From Paenibacillus agaridevorans (GTDB taxonomy: Bacteria; Bacillota; Bacilli; Paenibacillales; Paenibacillaceae), in the NCBI RefSeq assembly GCF_003112455.1, contig NZ_BDQX01000099.1:1-64000 (forward strand): DNA of 64,000 nt, read 5' to 3'. Each line of letters begins with the position of its first letter. The stretch's first letter is position 1. The translations under genes were made by a program, and so were the position numbers. The notes beneath the pieces are model-generated. The model was given only the letters and a program-made list of their open reading frames with translations, did no database searches and was not told the DNA's origin. Shown one piece after another: positions 9,420 through 20,400 of the stretch.

Positions 9420-9458
9420 ATTTCCTTACGAAAGTAACAGTCTGCTAGATGTTATATG

Positions 9459-12400
9459 CTATTTTAATGCCCGAAGAATCAATACGACCGCTTCAGCTCT
9501 TGTTGTTGAAGCATTAGGAGCAAGAAGATTGCCATTTTTACCGGTCAGGAGACCACTGTTTATTAAAGCATGAATCCCCGTTTTCGCCCATACCGGGATA
9601 TCTTGATCATCGGCAAATGAGGTCGCACCACTAGCAATGCTTGGAGCTAGTCCCAGCGCCCTTGCCACAATCACGGCCATCTCGGCCCGGCTAATCGTTT
9701 GGTTTGGACGGAAGGTGTTGTCCTCATACCCCTGAATCCAGTCCAATTGTACTGCTGCAGCAATCGCCTCCTTCGCCCATGCCCCTATTTGATCTTGATC
9801 AGTAAACGTTAACGCTCTATTTCCAGTAGTCTCCAGTTGCAAAGCCCCTGCAAGCAACTTCACAAATTCTGCCCGTGTCACCTTACCATCTGGACGGAAC
9901 GTACCGTCCGGATACCCGGACACGAAGCCAGATTTGCTCGCTTGCGCGATGGATTGCTCCGCCCAGTGTCCTTGCAGGTCGGTAAATATAGCAGGAATAG
10001 TTGAATCAGCTACTGCAAACACCGCAAACTTCGTGAAATGATTCACTGTCGCTTCTACTATATTGCCTTCAACAACGGTACCGCCAACTTCAAGCCATGT
10101 CTTGGCAACCTCATCATAGTAGAATATTACTGGCTTATTGTTACCAACAACATTAGGATCATAAACCATACGTACGCTGACAGGTTTTTTAAAGTTGCCG
10201 TTTACCGTCTTCAATACCTCGTATATGCGACTAGCCAGGGTATGGGATGAGTCAGCAATCAGGTCGTCTGTATCTGTTACTTCCGTAATCGTAATTGTTG
10301 CTGTTGTATCCAAAGCGCCAGCCGGAATATACATCTGAATCAGTTGCTTCAGATGGACTTGACCTGCTTGACCTGCCTGTATGGTAACTGTACCTTCCTT
10401 CGTCGGAACGGTATTAGGATTTGTTGGCCATTCGGTTGGCGGAGTCTCCAGCTCCGGTTCAATTGGATTAGCCATCTTCAGAGCCAAGCGCTTCAACTCA
10501 TCGCCTGTTAGTTTGCGTTCGAATATACGCAAATCATCGATATATCCGTGTAAGTTCAAGCTGGCATCCTCTAGCGAAGCGCCTACGATTAACTCTCCAC
10601 TCGCTTCAGTTAAAGGCCCTACAGCAATTGATGTCGCAACCTGTTCGCCATCGATATAGAGTTCCATGGCATCCGCTTGGTCGTATACAACTGCAACATG
10701 GCGCCAGCCCAATGTGTTAACCTCAGGACCTGCTAACGTATACCATTCTCCGCCGTCCGCCTGCACACTTGCCTGCAGGTGTCCATCTGCTATTTCTACT
10801 ACTAGTTGCTCGCTCGTCATGATGATCTGATTTCTAAACTCCTGCGGATTCATCCATAATGACCAGGTGAATGTGTCGTTATTCAAGCTAAAATCGTTCT
10901 GAGTCTGTATATAATTGACAACACCATCGAAAAAAAGACCGCTTGAACCAAATTTGGCGCCTGAATCAAAGGCTATAGCCCATGGGACAAATTCTGTCAT
11001 TTCCCCATTAACATATCGGATAATATCACCTGTATGTCCATTGCCTGACCAATCATAGACTTGGGTACCCCTGCTTTCATCGAAGGACCAGTGCAGTGCG
11101 AGCCCGTCGCTAACCTGGGCTGCGCCTGTAGCTACAAAGCTTACATCATCAATCCATACGATCCCGGGCACCATTCGCGCATCCAGATACAAGGAAACAT
11201 TGCTTGACGTAACAACGGATGGGGTTGTAAATTTCACATTTACCCGGGTCCAATCCTTCGTTCCATAGATAGGCTGCGTTATATTGTTATAAGCAGCCGG
11301 CCCTGTTACTACCGTACGAAGCAGTGCTCCGGAGCCTCTCACATCATCTGTTTTGATCCATGCGCTTAGTTCATATTCCCTATTAGGCTGTAAGGTCACA
11401 TCTTGCCGTAGAACGACCTCATCAACTACGCCAGACAACTTCAACGAGGTGCCTCCTGTACGGTATACATTCTGATCCAGGGTCGCCGTAATTTCTGAAC
11501 CCATATTCCAGCTTGTTGGACTATTACTGTTCCATGCTTCAAAGGATGCATTCCGAATCATATTATCTTGGCCATTGACCATGATTTCAATAGGTGCCGA
11601 AGTGGTTTCCAGCCCTTTTGTTGTAGTCGCTACTGCCGTAATCGAATAGCTTCCCGAACGGTTTACGGTCCAATTAGCGATATATGGAACAGCTGTCGAT
11701 GAACCTACTTCATCTCCATTAGCGTAGTAGGTTACTTTGGAAATCCCTTCCGGCGCAGCAGCCTCTGATCCCAACCCAAGCTGAGCACCTACATTTAAAG
11801 TAAGTCCGGAATTCAAAGTCGTAATCTCTACTGTAGGCTCATTGTAGGATTGTGATGGAATCACTTCGAATATTCTCCCGTCTCCAGGACGCACTTCGAT
11901 CTCCGAGACTCCTATTGTAAATAGCTCATCTGTTTCCAAGTCCTTCAATTGTCCTTTAAATTGCTTGGAATCAATAGTCAACAACTGATCGGACAGCACG
12001 TCCGTATTGACGGCAACAACATAATGCTTATCCCCATTCTTCTCTACTAATGTACTGACATAAGGCTTGGCAGAACCTGTAGCAGTCGCCGTAAAACGAT
12101 CTTTATCCTTTTTTGTACCCAGGAATGTCTCGCGTAGCGGATTCAATCTTCCGGTCAGATCCTCTACCTCGGCAAACAACACTTCATTGTCACTCAAACC
12201 AGTCCAACCTGAATCCAGTTGTGTGCCATATACAAACCAGAATATACCTGTAGCCCCTTCTCCAATGGCTAACCACTGCTGCTCGCGAACCTCAGCCGGG
12301 AGCGGCTCACGTAAAGAGAAACGACCTGCATTATAGGCATGGGTCTGTAAAATCATCCAAAGCGGTGTATCCTCTGATCTTTCCTTAATAATTTCACGTG

Positions 12401-14933
12401 TATAGCTGATAAAATCCCAGCCGCCGTATCCATAGGCATTCATCGTAAAGTCGCCCAATGGATTAATCTGGGCTGCCGGATAAACGTCTACAATATAAAC
12501 ATCCTGATCAAGCGCGGCAGCCATCGGACCCGCACGATCAAAACCAATAATAGGTGTAGAAACTTTAATATCAGGGGCAAGTTCATGAATAATATCCGCT
12601 GCATTCACATGCTTCTCCAGCGTGTACAGCTCTGGCTCATCCGAAATGTTAATCCCTTTCACGCTAGGATGATCCTTGAGCAAGTCTACGACTGGCGTAA
12701 CAATTTCTCTTGCGGCATCCAGATCGCCTGACACTGCAGTATCATGCAGCCATGGATAAAAATCAACGTGTGCGCCAAAGTAAACATCAAGTCCATATTT
12801 ATCGGACACTTCCATCATTTCTGCATCGCGTTCAGCGTTGCCGTTGGATAACATAATCGCATTAAGGCCTCTTGACTGAAGATCATTAACGATATCCTTG
12901 AATAGCCCTTTCTTACCGCGTATTAGATTGGCATCTTCAAATACCCCGATCGGGAAGTCGCTTGGATCAGGCTTTACAATGTCTTCCGGATAAAATGGAG
13001 GGACATCCTCTGATTCACCCTTGACTGTAAAATTTTTGACCTTCTGCCCGTATGCCGTTGGCGACGTCATCATAAAACCGGCGGTTTGAATATTTAAAGG
13101 CTCATCGCCCACATTCAGCGAGTTCACATAGCGCACGTCATCGATCCATAACGATACGGTTTGAGTATTCGCATTATACTCCAACTTTACGTTGGTATAA
13201 CTATCGACATCAATTTCTGCCGTTCCAGAGGCCAATACCTTGTCTGCGCCCTCTGTGTAAATCACATAATTCCCTGATGCGCCAAGCAATGCCCATACCT
13301 GGCCTGTAAACCACAAATAATTCAAATCACTGGCATATCCTAATGCAACCCATCCAGAAGGCATATCGCCTATTTGAATGTCATAGGAAATACTAGTCAC
13401 CGGATCTATTGGAGTATAGGCTACTTGCGCCAGCGGATAATGATTATTCCCGCCATCCTTACTCGTAATATAGCTATCGGACGGATCTCCTGCAAATACA
13501 AATTCAGGAGAAGCTTCCCACCAACGTCCATCTACCAAAGTTTCCAAATAATTTAGTTTTTTTCCTTTCGTGCGGTTAGTGTCGTTCATCGCCAGATCAT
13601 CAAATACCTCCAGCGCCAACTCTGGCGTCCTTGCTTCTCCACGTACAGCAAAATTAGAGAAGTTTTGTTCGCCATTACTTGCGGTACAAATCATAAAGCC
13701 CGCGTACAGAATCTCGCCATCCAAATCACCTATTTCTACATTATCCACGTACTTCACCCCATTAACCCACAGGGATATCGTATCTGCTGCAAGATTGTAA
13801 GCTAGCTTCACATGAGTTGGATTACCCTCGGCAGATACAGCAGCATCTCCGCCTGCTATCATTTCCATCCCATTCTTATAGACCCGATAAGTACCATTTT
13901 TATTAATATGAGCCCATAGCGCGCCCACGCCAGAAGTCCACAATTCGCCTGTATCAGATGCATAACCAATCGCCGACCAATCCTCTGAACCTAATACGAT
14001 ATCGGCTTCAATACTTGTCGCATCAGCTGCTGGATGATAAGGTACGAATGCCGTAGGATATCCCCCCGCATTACTGGTCACATATTGTTTGCCCTCTGTT
14101 TCAGCGAATACAAGCTGGGGACTAGCCGTCCATTTCTCGGCAGCCACTGGAGTAATTTGTCCATTTAAGGAGCTACCCAAAGAACGATTGGGGGCATTAG
14201 CGGCCAAATCATCTGCTATAGCAAGTGATTGTTGCTCTTCGCCACGAATGACTACATTTTTAATTCGTTGTTCGGAGGCAGTAGGATAAGCGATCATAAA
14301 GCCAGCGTAGTTGATCTCTCCTATGCCGCCTACCTGAAGGCTTGCCACAACCTCTGTTCCGTTAATCCATAAAGACGCCATATCCGTCGCTTTATTATAT
14401 TGCAGCTTTACATTTGTATAGTCCGTGCCGCTGGATACAGCTGCATGCCCAGTAACGATGGCATTAGAACCATTTTTTAAAATTTGATAGGTACCCGATG
14501 GAGAAACGTATGCCCATAGTTGGCCCGTTGTCCACAAATAATTATTATCGTTGCTATAGCCAATCGCTACCCAGCTCGAGTTCTGCAGAACAATATCCGC
14601 TTCTATATTGGTCTCAACAGTCGGATTATATGGAACATATGCATAGGGGTGATCTACGCCATCGCTTGTAATGTAGCTATCCAAGCTATTGATTTCATCT
14701 TGAGCAAAACTAAACCCGTTAACTGAACGCCACGCTTTATCGCCGGTAGACGTCGTCTTGCTATTTAAAGCGCTCCCTGCTGTTCGATTGCTGTCATTAA
14801 TCGCGAGCGTATCTGAAACTGCAACAGGAGTGATCTCTACAGGCGCAACAGGCTCAGCTGCTGCATAAAGCGGCAACACGGAAAATACCATTAATAACGC
14901 AAGGGATAGCTTTAAAATTTTTTTGGTAAACAA
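9459..14933 (-). CDS. SLH-anchored giant secreted glycosidase-like protein
   Basis: 1824 residues with a Sec signal peptide (cleavage near YAAA-EP). Three tandem modules of about 200 residues follow (about 38-232, 236-432 and 439-640). Each contains an NDSNRT-like opening, a W-x-A-I-G-Y-x-S/D core and a closing AGFMI...IKNF motif, which looks like a beta-sandwich. Residues about 650-950 look like a TIM-barrel hydrolase (DFPIGVFEDANLIRGKKGLF, then an ISDEPELY motif with candidate acidic residues, then TGIFWFVYG). After this come an Ig-like domain (about 1030-1115), a CBM4/9-like module (about 1125-1270), a LamG domain (about 1275-1480), a ZU5-like segment and three SLH domains (about 1648-1824) that bind cell-wall polymer. 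The enzyme family and substrate are not certain. It has its own upstream region, opposite the importer operon. Confidence 0.85.
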   Translation of the reverse strand: MFTKKILKLSLALLMVFSVLPLYAAAEPVAPVEITPVAVSDTLAINDSNRTAGSALNSKTTSTGDKAWRSVNGFSFAQDEINSLDSYITSDGVDHPYAYVPYNPTVETNIEADIVLQNSSWVAIGYSNDNNYLWTTGQLWAYVSPSGTYQILKNGSNAIVTGHAAVSSGTDYTNVKLQYNKATDMASLWINGTEVVASLQVGGIGEINYAGFMIAYPTASEQRIKNVVIRGEEQQSLAIADDLAANAPNRSLGSSLNGQITPVAAEKWTASPQLVFAETEGKQYVTSNAGGYPTAFVPYHPAADATSIEADIVLGSEDWSAIGYASDTGELWTSGVGALWAHINKNGTYRVYKNGMEMIAGGDAAVSAEGNPTHVKLAYNLAADTISLWVNGVKYVDNVEIGDLDGEILYAGFMICTASNGEQNFSNFAVRGEARTPELALEVFDDLAMNDTNRTKGKKLNYLETLVDGRWWEASPEFVFAGDPSDSYITSKDGGNNHYPLAQVAYTPIDPVTSISYDIQIGDMPSGWVALGYASDLNYLWFTGQVWALLGASGNYVIYTEGADKVLASGTAEIDVDSYTNVKLEYNANTQTVSLWIDDVRYVNSLNVGDEPLNIQTAGFMMTSPTAYGQKVKNFTVKGESEDVPPFYPEDIVKPDPSDFPIGVFEDANLIRGKKGLFKDIVNDLQSRGLNAIMLSNGNAERDAEMMEVSDKYGLDVYFGAHVDFYPWLHDTAVSGDLDAAREIVTPVVDLLKDHPSVKGINISDEPELYTLEKHVNAADIIHELAPDIKVSTPIIGFDRAGPMAAALDQDVYIVDVYPAAQINPLGDFTMNAYGYGGWDFISYTREIIKERSEDTPLWMILQTHAYNAGRFSLREPLPAEVREQQWLAIGEGATGIFWFVYGTQLDSGWTGLSDNEVLFAEVEDLTGRLNPLRETFLGTKKDKDRFTATATGSAKPYVSTLVEKNGDKHYVVAVNTDVLSDQLLTIDSKQFKGQLKDLETDELFTIGVSEIEVRPGDGRIFEVIPSQSYNEPTVEITTLNSGLTLNVGAQLGLGSEAAAPEGISKVTYYANGDEVGSSTAVPYIANWTVNRSGSYSITAVATTTKGLETTSAPIEIMVNGQDNMIRNASFEAWNSNSPTSWNMGSEITATLDQNVYRTGGTSLKLSGVVDEVVLRQDVTLQPNREYELSAWIKTDDVRGSGALLRTVVTGPAAYNNITQPIYGTKDWTRVNVKFTTPSVVTSSNVSLYLDARMVPGIVWIDDVSFVATGAAQVSDGLALHWSFDESRGTQVYDWSGNGHTGDIIRYVNGEMTEFVPWAIAFDSGAKFGSSGLFFDGVVNYIQTQNDFSLNNDTFTWSLWMNPQEFRNQIIMTSEQLVVEIADGHLQASVQADGGEWYTLAGPEVNTLGWRHVAVVYDQADAMELYIDGEQVATSIAVGPLTEASGELIVGASLEDASLNLHGYIDDLRIFERKLTGDELKRLALKMANPIEPELETPPTEWPTNPNTVPTKEGTVTIQAGQAGQVHLKQLIQMYIPAGALDTTATITITEVTDTDDLIADSSHTLASRIYEVLKTVNGNFKKPVSVRMVYDPNVVGNNKPVIFYYDEVAKTWLEVGGTVVEGNIVEATVNHFTKFAVFAVADSTIPAIFTDLQGHWAEQSIAQASKSGFVSGYPDGTFRPDGKVTRAEFVKLLAGALQLETTGNRALTFTDQDQIGAWAKEAIAAAVQLDWIQGYEDNTFRPNQTISRAEMAVIVARALGLAPSIASGATSFADDQDIPVWAKTGIHALINSGLLTGKNGNLLAPNASTTRAEAVVLILRALK

Positions 14934-15019
14934 ATTGACTCCTCCTTCTTGATGTTCATCCTTATTTTGTTTCCGTTACTGTGTATTGCGCACCTAACAA
15001 CCAATTATAATGCGCTTAC

Positions 15020-15033
15020 ATAAAACGATTTCA
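15020..15033. promoter_or_regulatory. Weak cre-like (CcpA) site upstream of the SLH protein gene
   Basis: The complement of ATAAAACGATTTCA fits TGWAANCGNTNWCA at 12 of 14 positions. It lies about 90 bp before the start at 14933. Chance matches of this quality occur, so this is only a candidate. Confidence 0.25.
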
Positions 15034-15073
15034 AAAATCCGTCCATTCATCCCCCCTCTTTAAGTGCAGTTAT

Positions 15074-15201
15074 TTGACTCCAGTAAAGTGTACATCCGGA
15101 GAAGCGGGAAGTCTTTACAATAGATACGCCTCTCGAGCAAGAGGATTCGCCGGGAAACGGCAAAATGACAGCAGTGAGCAAGCCCGTTTTGTACGATATT
15201 G
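15074..15201. repeat. 128-bp dispersed repeat, copy B
   Basis: Inverted partner of 4622-4749, about 93% identical by eye. Read on the plus strand it begins with TTGACTCCAGTAAAGTG and holds the two small hairpins noted for copy A. It lies between the histidine kinase terminator and the upstream region of the SLH protein gene. No gene is found directly downstream in its orientation. Confidence 0.75.
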
Positions 15202-15231
15202 TCATTCCTGTAGTTAAGGGGCACATGAAAA

Positions 15232-15260
15232 GCCACCTTCAAAGATAAAACGAAGGTGGC
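15232..15260 (-). terminator. Terminator of the two-component operon
   Basis: GCCACCTTC (15232) pairs with GAAGGTGGC (15252); the minus strand continues TTTTC. It lies about 45 bp after the kinase stop. The same stem sequence ends the RHS tails at 34181, 47055 and 49000. Confidence 0.85.
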
Positions 15261-15303
15261 CTTCCAAAATGTCTAACGACGTTCCAGCTGATCTATGTGG
15301 TTA

Positions 15304-16593
15304 CTATGTCGGAAACGTCATCACGATCGTCGTACCCTTATGAAGCACGCTGTCCGCTTCGATCTTGCCGCCATGACGGGTTACGATCCATTGCGCGATC
15401 GAAAGTCCGAGCCCCGTGCCGCCTTCCGTCCGGTTTCTCGTCTTGTCTCCACGGTAAAAGCGCTCGAATATAAACGGTAGCTCTTCTCTCGGAATGCCCG
15501 GCCCTGTATCCTGGATCTTAAGCACGACGCCTGACGCCGTCTTCTTGCAAGACGCCCGAACCTTGCCTCCGTGAAGCGTATATTTGATCGCGTTATCGAG
15601 CAGGATCATGAGCAGTTGCTGCAGCCGCTCTTCATCGCCGGATATCGTCAATTCTTCGGGAAGATACACCGATAACAGGATGTTCTTCATGGCGGCCAGC
15701 GGCAGAAATTGCTTGGCGGCTCCCCTTGTCAAATCGTCGAGCCTGACCGGCCGCATCTGAAGCTCAAGTCCTTCGGAATCGCTTTGCGCCAACGTCAGGA
15801 GCCCATTTACAAGTTTGTTCATCCGTTTGATCTCCTTCAGCATCGTCGATATCTCCATGCTCTCCTCTTCAATCGTGTGACCCGGATGGCGAAGCAACAG
15901 CTCCGTATGCGTCTGAAGAACCGCAAGCGGAGTCCGCAGCTCATGCGAAGCGTCCGCCATGAACTGCTGCTGCTTCTCCCAGGAGGAACGGATAGGCACT
16001 AGCGCTCGCTTGGCCAAATACAAGCCGGCGAATATCGATATGCCTCCTCCGAATATGATGCCTACGATGATAAGGGTCATAATCGTGTTAAGCATGCTGA
16101 TCTCCGAGCTGATGTCGCTCACGTATTGAAAATAATCCACTTCGGGATCGCCGTCGTCAGCCCGTATATTAAGCAGTCTATATTCGGCTCCCTTATGACT
16201 AATGGAATAGAGACCTTCCTTTTGCAGCGAGCGCTGCAGCACGTCCATCAGATTGGGCGGATAAGAATAGGCAATATTCATATTGAGCAGTTGTCCCTCA
16301 TCGTTCCATAATAAAATGTCAACATTGCGCGCGAAAACGCTGCTGGCCGAGCTGATAGTAGCGAGGGAAAGCTTCGTTTCCTGCGCCATGACAAACGACA
16401 AGCCCTGCGTCGGCATAGTCGAAATCGTCGTCACGGGTCTCCACATGACAGAACGTTCCTCCAGCGCCTTGTCGATGCCGCCGATAATCGTCGTCCTCAT
16501 ATACAAATACAAGCTCGTCCCCAGTACGGTCAATATGAGGAACAATACGGTGGCATTGAGCAGCGTCAGCCTAATTTTCGTCTTTTGGAACAT
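15304..16593 (-). CDS. Membrane sensor histidine kinase, EnvZ/OmpR class
   Basis: 429 residues. Membrane segment 1 is near residues 10-32 (LTLLNATVLFLILTVLGTSLYLY) and segment 2 near 165-188, with an extracellular sensor region between. HisKA H-box ADASHELRTPLA follows, then N-box LMILLDNAIKYT, G1 QDTGPGIP, F-box FIFERFYRGD and G2 GGTGLGLSIAQW. The ATG at 16593 follows GAAGGAG and overlaps the regulator gene by 23 bases, so the two are coupled. The signal is unknown. Confidence 0.92.
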   Translation of the reverse strand: MFQKTKIRLTLLNATVLFLILTVLGTSLYLYMRTTIIGGIDKALEERSVMWRPVTTISTMPTQGLSFVMAQETKLSLATISSASSVFARNVDILLWNDEGQLLNMNIAYSYPPNLMDVLQRSLQKEGLYSISHKGAEYRLLNIRADDGDPEVDYFQYVSDISSEISMLNTIMTLIIVGIIFGGGISIFAGLYLAKRALVPIRSSWEKQQQFMADASHELRTPLAVLQTHTELLLRHPGHTIEEESMEISTMLKEIKRMNKLVNGLLTLAQSDSEGLELQMRPVRLDDLTRGAAKQFLPLAAMKNILLSVYLPEELTISGDEERLQQLLMILLDNAIKYTLHGGKVRASCKKTASGVVLKIQDTGPGIPREELPFIFERFYRGDKTRNRTEGGTGLGLSIAQWIVTRHGGKIEADSVLHKGTTIVMTFPT

Positions 16594-17269
16594 GCGCTTT
16601 CTCCTTCATCATATAGCCAATGCCCCGCACGGTATGAATCAGCTCCGGACAACCTGCTGCAGTCAGCTTCTTGCGCAAATAATGGACATACAGCTCGACG
16701 ATGCCTATGCCCGTGTCTGATTCGAACCCCCATACGCGATCGAGAATTTGCTCGCGGGTCAGAATCTGATTGCGGTTAATGACTAAAAATTCGAGCAGCT
16801 CGAATTCCTTCGCCGAAAGCTTAAGCGGTACCTGGTTATAGTAACCTTCCTGAAGGCGCGGCCGTACCGTTAATGGACCTATGACGATATCGCCGTTCTC
16901 GGACAACGTGCCGTGCCTGCGCAATATCGCTCTCGCCCGCGCCAGCAGCTCCTGAAAGGCGACCGGCTTCACGACGTAATCGTCTGCTCCGGCGTCGAGC
17001 CCCTCGACCCTACGTTCCACCGCATCGAGCGCCGTAAGCAACAGGATCGGGGTATCGATCCCCCTTGCGCGCAAATAATGGATGATCGCGATGCCCGTCA
17101 TGCCGGGCAGCATTAAATCCAAAATGATGAGATCGTAAATATTTTGCTCCGCCATGAAAGCCCCGTCATCCCCGCGCAACGCGACATGCACCTGGAAGCC
17201 TTCCTCCCGAAGCACGCTGGATATGGCATGACTCAGCGACACGTCATCCTCTACAACCAACACCTGCAT
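16571..17269 (-). CDS. OmpR/PhoB family response regulator
   Basis: 232 residues from the ATG at 17269; a TTG at 17296 is a weaker alternative. The receiver domain keeps the acidic pair VVEDD, the phospho-acceptor in LIILDLMLPG and the switch Lys in YVVKPVAF. The C-terminal winged helix reads SAKEFELLEFLVINRNQILT, then LYVHYLRKKL and IHTVRGIGYMM. First gene of the operon with the kinase at 15304. Targets are unknown; the divergent neighbour at 17486 is one possibility. Confidence 0.92.
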   Translation of the reverse strand: MQVLVVEDDVSLSHAISSVLREEGFQVHVALRGDDGAFMAEQNIYDLIILDLMLPGMTGIAIIHYLRARGIDTPILLLTALDAVERRVEGLDAGADDYVVKPVAFQELLARARAILRRHGTLSENGDIVIGPLTVRPRLQEGYYNQVPLKLSAKEFELLEFLVINRNQILTREQILDRVWGFESDTGIGIVELYVHYLRKKLTAAGCPELIHTVRGIGYMMKEKAHVPKDEN

Positions 17270-17485
17270 CTTCGCCCCAACCTTCCCGTCTATCAACTGG
17301 TGGTACTAGTATAAAGGACGAAGCTTAAAAGAAGATTAGACCGTCGTTCGTGCATAGCTGCCACCAGAGGCAACGTTAGACGAGTCCCTATCTCCGTCCG
17401 ACACTAGACGATTACACTTCCGACGATCGCCGTCCTTTCATATAGTAATCATATCCCCTAATTCATAGAGACGAGAGGTGAGCGT

Positions 17486-20400
17486 ATGCCAGATAACGGA
17501 TATCTGAACGTGAACGGTCAAAATTTCCTCGTATATGATGATAGAGAGCTGCAAGAGAAAATGAACACGATCTACGATTCCGCTACGGGAAAAATCAGAA
17601 CATCGGCGTTGCCGAGCGGCTACGGAGCGACTGGAGCTACGGGTCCTACCGGGGCGACGGGCGCAACGGGCCCGGTAGGCCCGACAGGTGCGGTCGGGCC
17701 CGCAGGCACTGCCGGGGCTATTGGCCCGCAAGGGCCTGCAGGTCCTGTTGGTGCTGCCGGCGCCAAAGGAGCCACTGGTGCGACGGGGGCTACCGGCAAC
17801 ACTGGTGCTACTGGGGCTGCAGGCCCTCAGGGTCTTGTTGGCGCTGCTGGCGCTGTCGGACCCGCTGGCCCTCAGGGACCTGTTGGTGCTGATGGCGCTA
17901 AAGGCGCCACCGGGTCAACCGGAGCTACCGGCGCCACTGGCGCTGCAGGGCCGCAAGGTCTGCAAGGACCGAAGGGGGATGTCGGTCCGCAAGGACCCGT
18001 CGGCCCGCAAGGACCGCCGGGAACAAGCTCCGGATCGGGAAGCCCAATAAGCTACACATTGGAGTTGGCCCGCTGGGGCATCATGGCAGGCCTTCCTGCC
18101 AAACCTTATACGGATGCCAACTACCTTCAAGCCGACAAAAACGTTCAAGGCTTCAACAATGCCCTGCAATGGGCTTACGAGAACGGTTACAGAATGGTAA
18201 TCGTACCGACGGGCAGCTATGCGATCTGTTACCCGCGCACCATAATGGTCACGCAGAGCAATATGACGTTCGACTTCGGAGGCTCCACGCTAAAAGTCAT
18301 CTACGATTCGACGCGCAAGTCTCCCTTCGATACGAGAACCGGCGTAACCGACTTCTACAACTTTCCTGGACGCGATTCCAGTGGCAACGACGGAGTCAGC
18401 ATCAAGCTTCAAAGCGTTACCGACTCCCATATCCGCAATCTGATCCTGATCGGAGACAAGGCGGATCGGAGTTTCACGAACTCGGCCGAAGCCGCCATTG
18501 AATGGACTTACGGGATTCAAATCGTTCGCGGTTCGTCCTATTGCTCCGTCCGCAATTGCACCATAAGCAGCTACATGGGCGACGGCATATCGCTTGACAG
18601 TACAGGATTTTTCGATTATGCGGAATTCGCTCTCGGTCTGACGGTAAACGATATCAATCGCGCTACGGGAGCCGTCATCCCCGCCACGGGCAAGACGCTT
18701 GTGTCTCAGCTGCTGACCATCCCAACGACAGGCTACAGCAGCTTTCTGGTTGCCGGAGCTGGCTATTCGCGCCAGACGGCCATAACTAACAAGGAAGTCG
18801 ACGTTGCCTATTACGCTGCGGACAACACCTATCTTGGCTACTACAGCAACAAAAAAATATATACGCCGATCTCCATTCCGCCGGAAGCGCGTAAATTCCG
18901 TTTCCTCTTCAACAACGAAACCAACACGGCCAAAAACATGCAAATGACTTTGAAATTCGGCTTGACGCCGCATCACAATACAATTGAATACAACGAAGTA
19001 TACAATTTGCATCGCGGCGGCATTACGCTCGGAGGCAATTACAATATTGTACAGCACAACAGTATCCATGACGGGACCGGCGTGCTGGACCGCAAGCCGA
19101 TTTTCCCCGATCCGACCCGCTACGGCATTAATCAAGAGGATTCCTATGGCGATAACTGCGTTGTTCGGAATAACCTGTTCTACAATCTGTTCCATGGCGC
19201 TCTGATCGGCTGCTGGACGATCGAAATTCATAATAATCATTTCTATAACTTAAGCAGCATCGGCATCAACTTGTATTCGCTTCATATGGCCAACGTGCGG
19301 GAGAACTACCTGTACCGTTGTCAGACCGGCATCGGCTTAATGGACGCCCATCTGCCTCACGCGCATGTCAACATCGAAGACAATACGATCGCGTACGCAA
19401 GTAATGCCGGACTCGGGGGCACGGGTTACGATGTGTACTTTTACGGCAACACGTTGATCGACACGAATTCCTTCGCCATGGCGGATGACGATACGATTAT
19501 TTGCAGAGGCAACCATTTTGTCTGGACCGATCAATTCAGCGGCATCCCTACGGTTACGGCGAACCGTGTGGAGCAATGTTCGTTCGAGGGCTGGAATGCT
19601 CAGAGGGAGTTCACCTTAAAGGCATACGAGGCGTCGGATTCCGTTTTCACCAATCTCAATGTACGCATCGAGACGAGAAACGGAGCTAAAACGGCGGAGA
19701 ATGTTCTTTTCCGATCATCCGCGTTTACGCGTTGCATTCTTAACAACCATCAGTTATCCACGAGACAGCGGCAAGTGCAGATTAACGGCAGCAAGCTGAC
19801 GGATACCGTGGTAAAGCTCGGCAACATCAATACGCCCGAGGAGTCGCCTCTCACCACGTTGAATGAATGCGACTTGTACGCCAATACGATCACCTATATG
19901 TTCCAAGGAGAGTTTAACACAGGGGTTGGTAGAATCGAGGTCAACCGTTGTCGAATCATCATTGCGAACTCGACTTTCGCTTATCTGTTGACGAATGTAT
20001 TTAACGTCGCCAGCACGATCATTTTTTCCATCAAACGCTCCACTTTGACTTATACGGGAACGGGACGATTAAACCTGCAATATTACAATCCAACCAACAA
20101 ACGAGCCGTGAGGCTCTTCGCGACCAGCCGGAACATTTTGCGGAATATTAACCCTCCGGCTCCCGAAGCAGGGATTGTCATCGAATATGATCCCGATATC
20201 GAAGGTCTCGCTCCGCCGACCGACGGCGTCTGGTTCAAGGGCGATATTTACGGCAACGCCGCTCCATCCGCAGGGGGCAACGTGGGATGGGTATGCGTAT
20301 CCCCGGGTCCGGCAAGCGACATTCCATGGAGAGCTTCGGCTGCTCGGATTCGGGGAGATCGCGTCTTCGCTTCCGGGCGCGTCTACGAGGCCATGAACTC

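Noticed and set aside
17640-18000. Short tandem repeats resembling a CRISPR array.
   Set aside because: The period is 9 bases and codes for Gly-X-Y triplets; there are no spacers and no cas genes.
17620-18169. Pro/Ala- and Leu-rich frames on both strands over the collagen-like repeat.
   Set aside because: They are translations of the Gly-X-Y repeat in other frames.
18290-19240. A 316-residue minus-strand frame inside the beta-helix gene.
   Set aside because: It lies wholly within a well-supported gene, lacks a ribosome binding site and has no recognisable domain.
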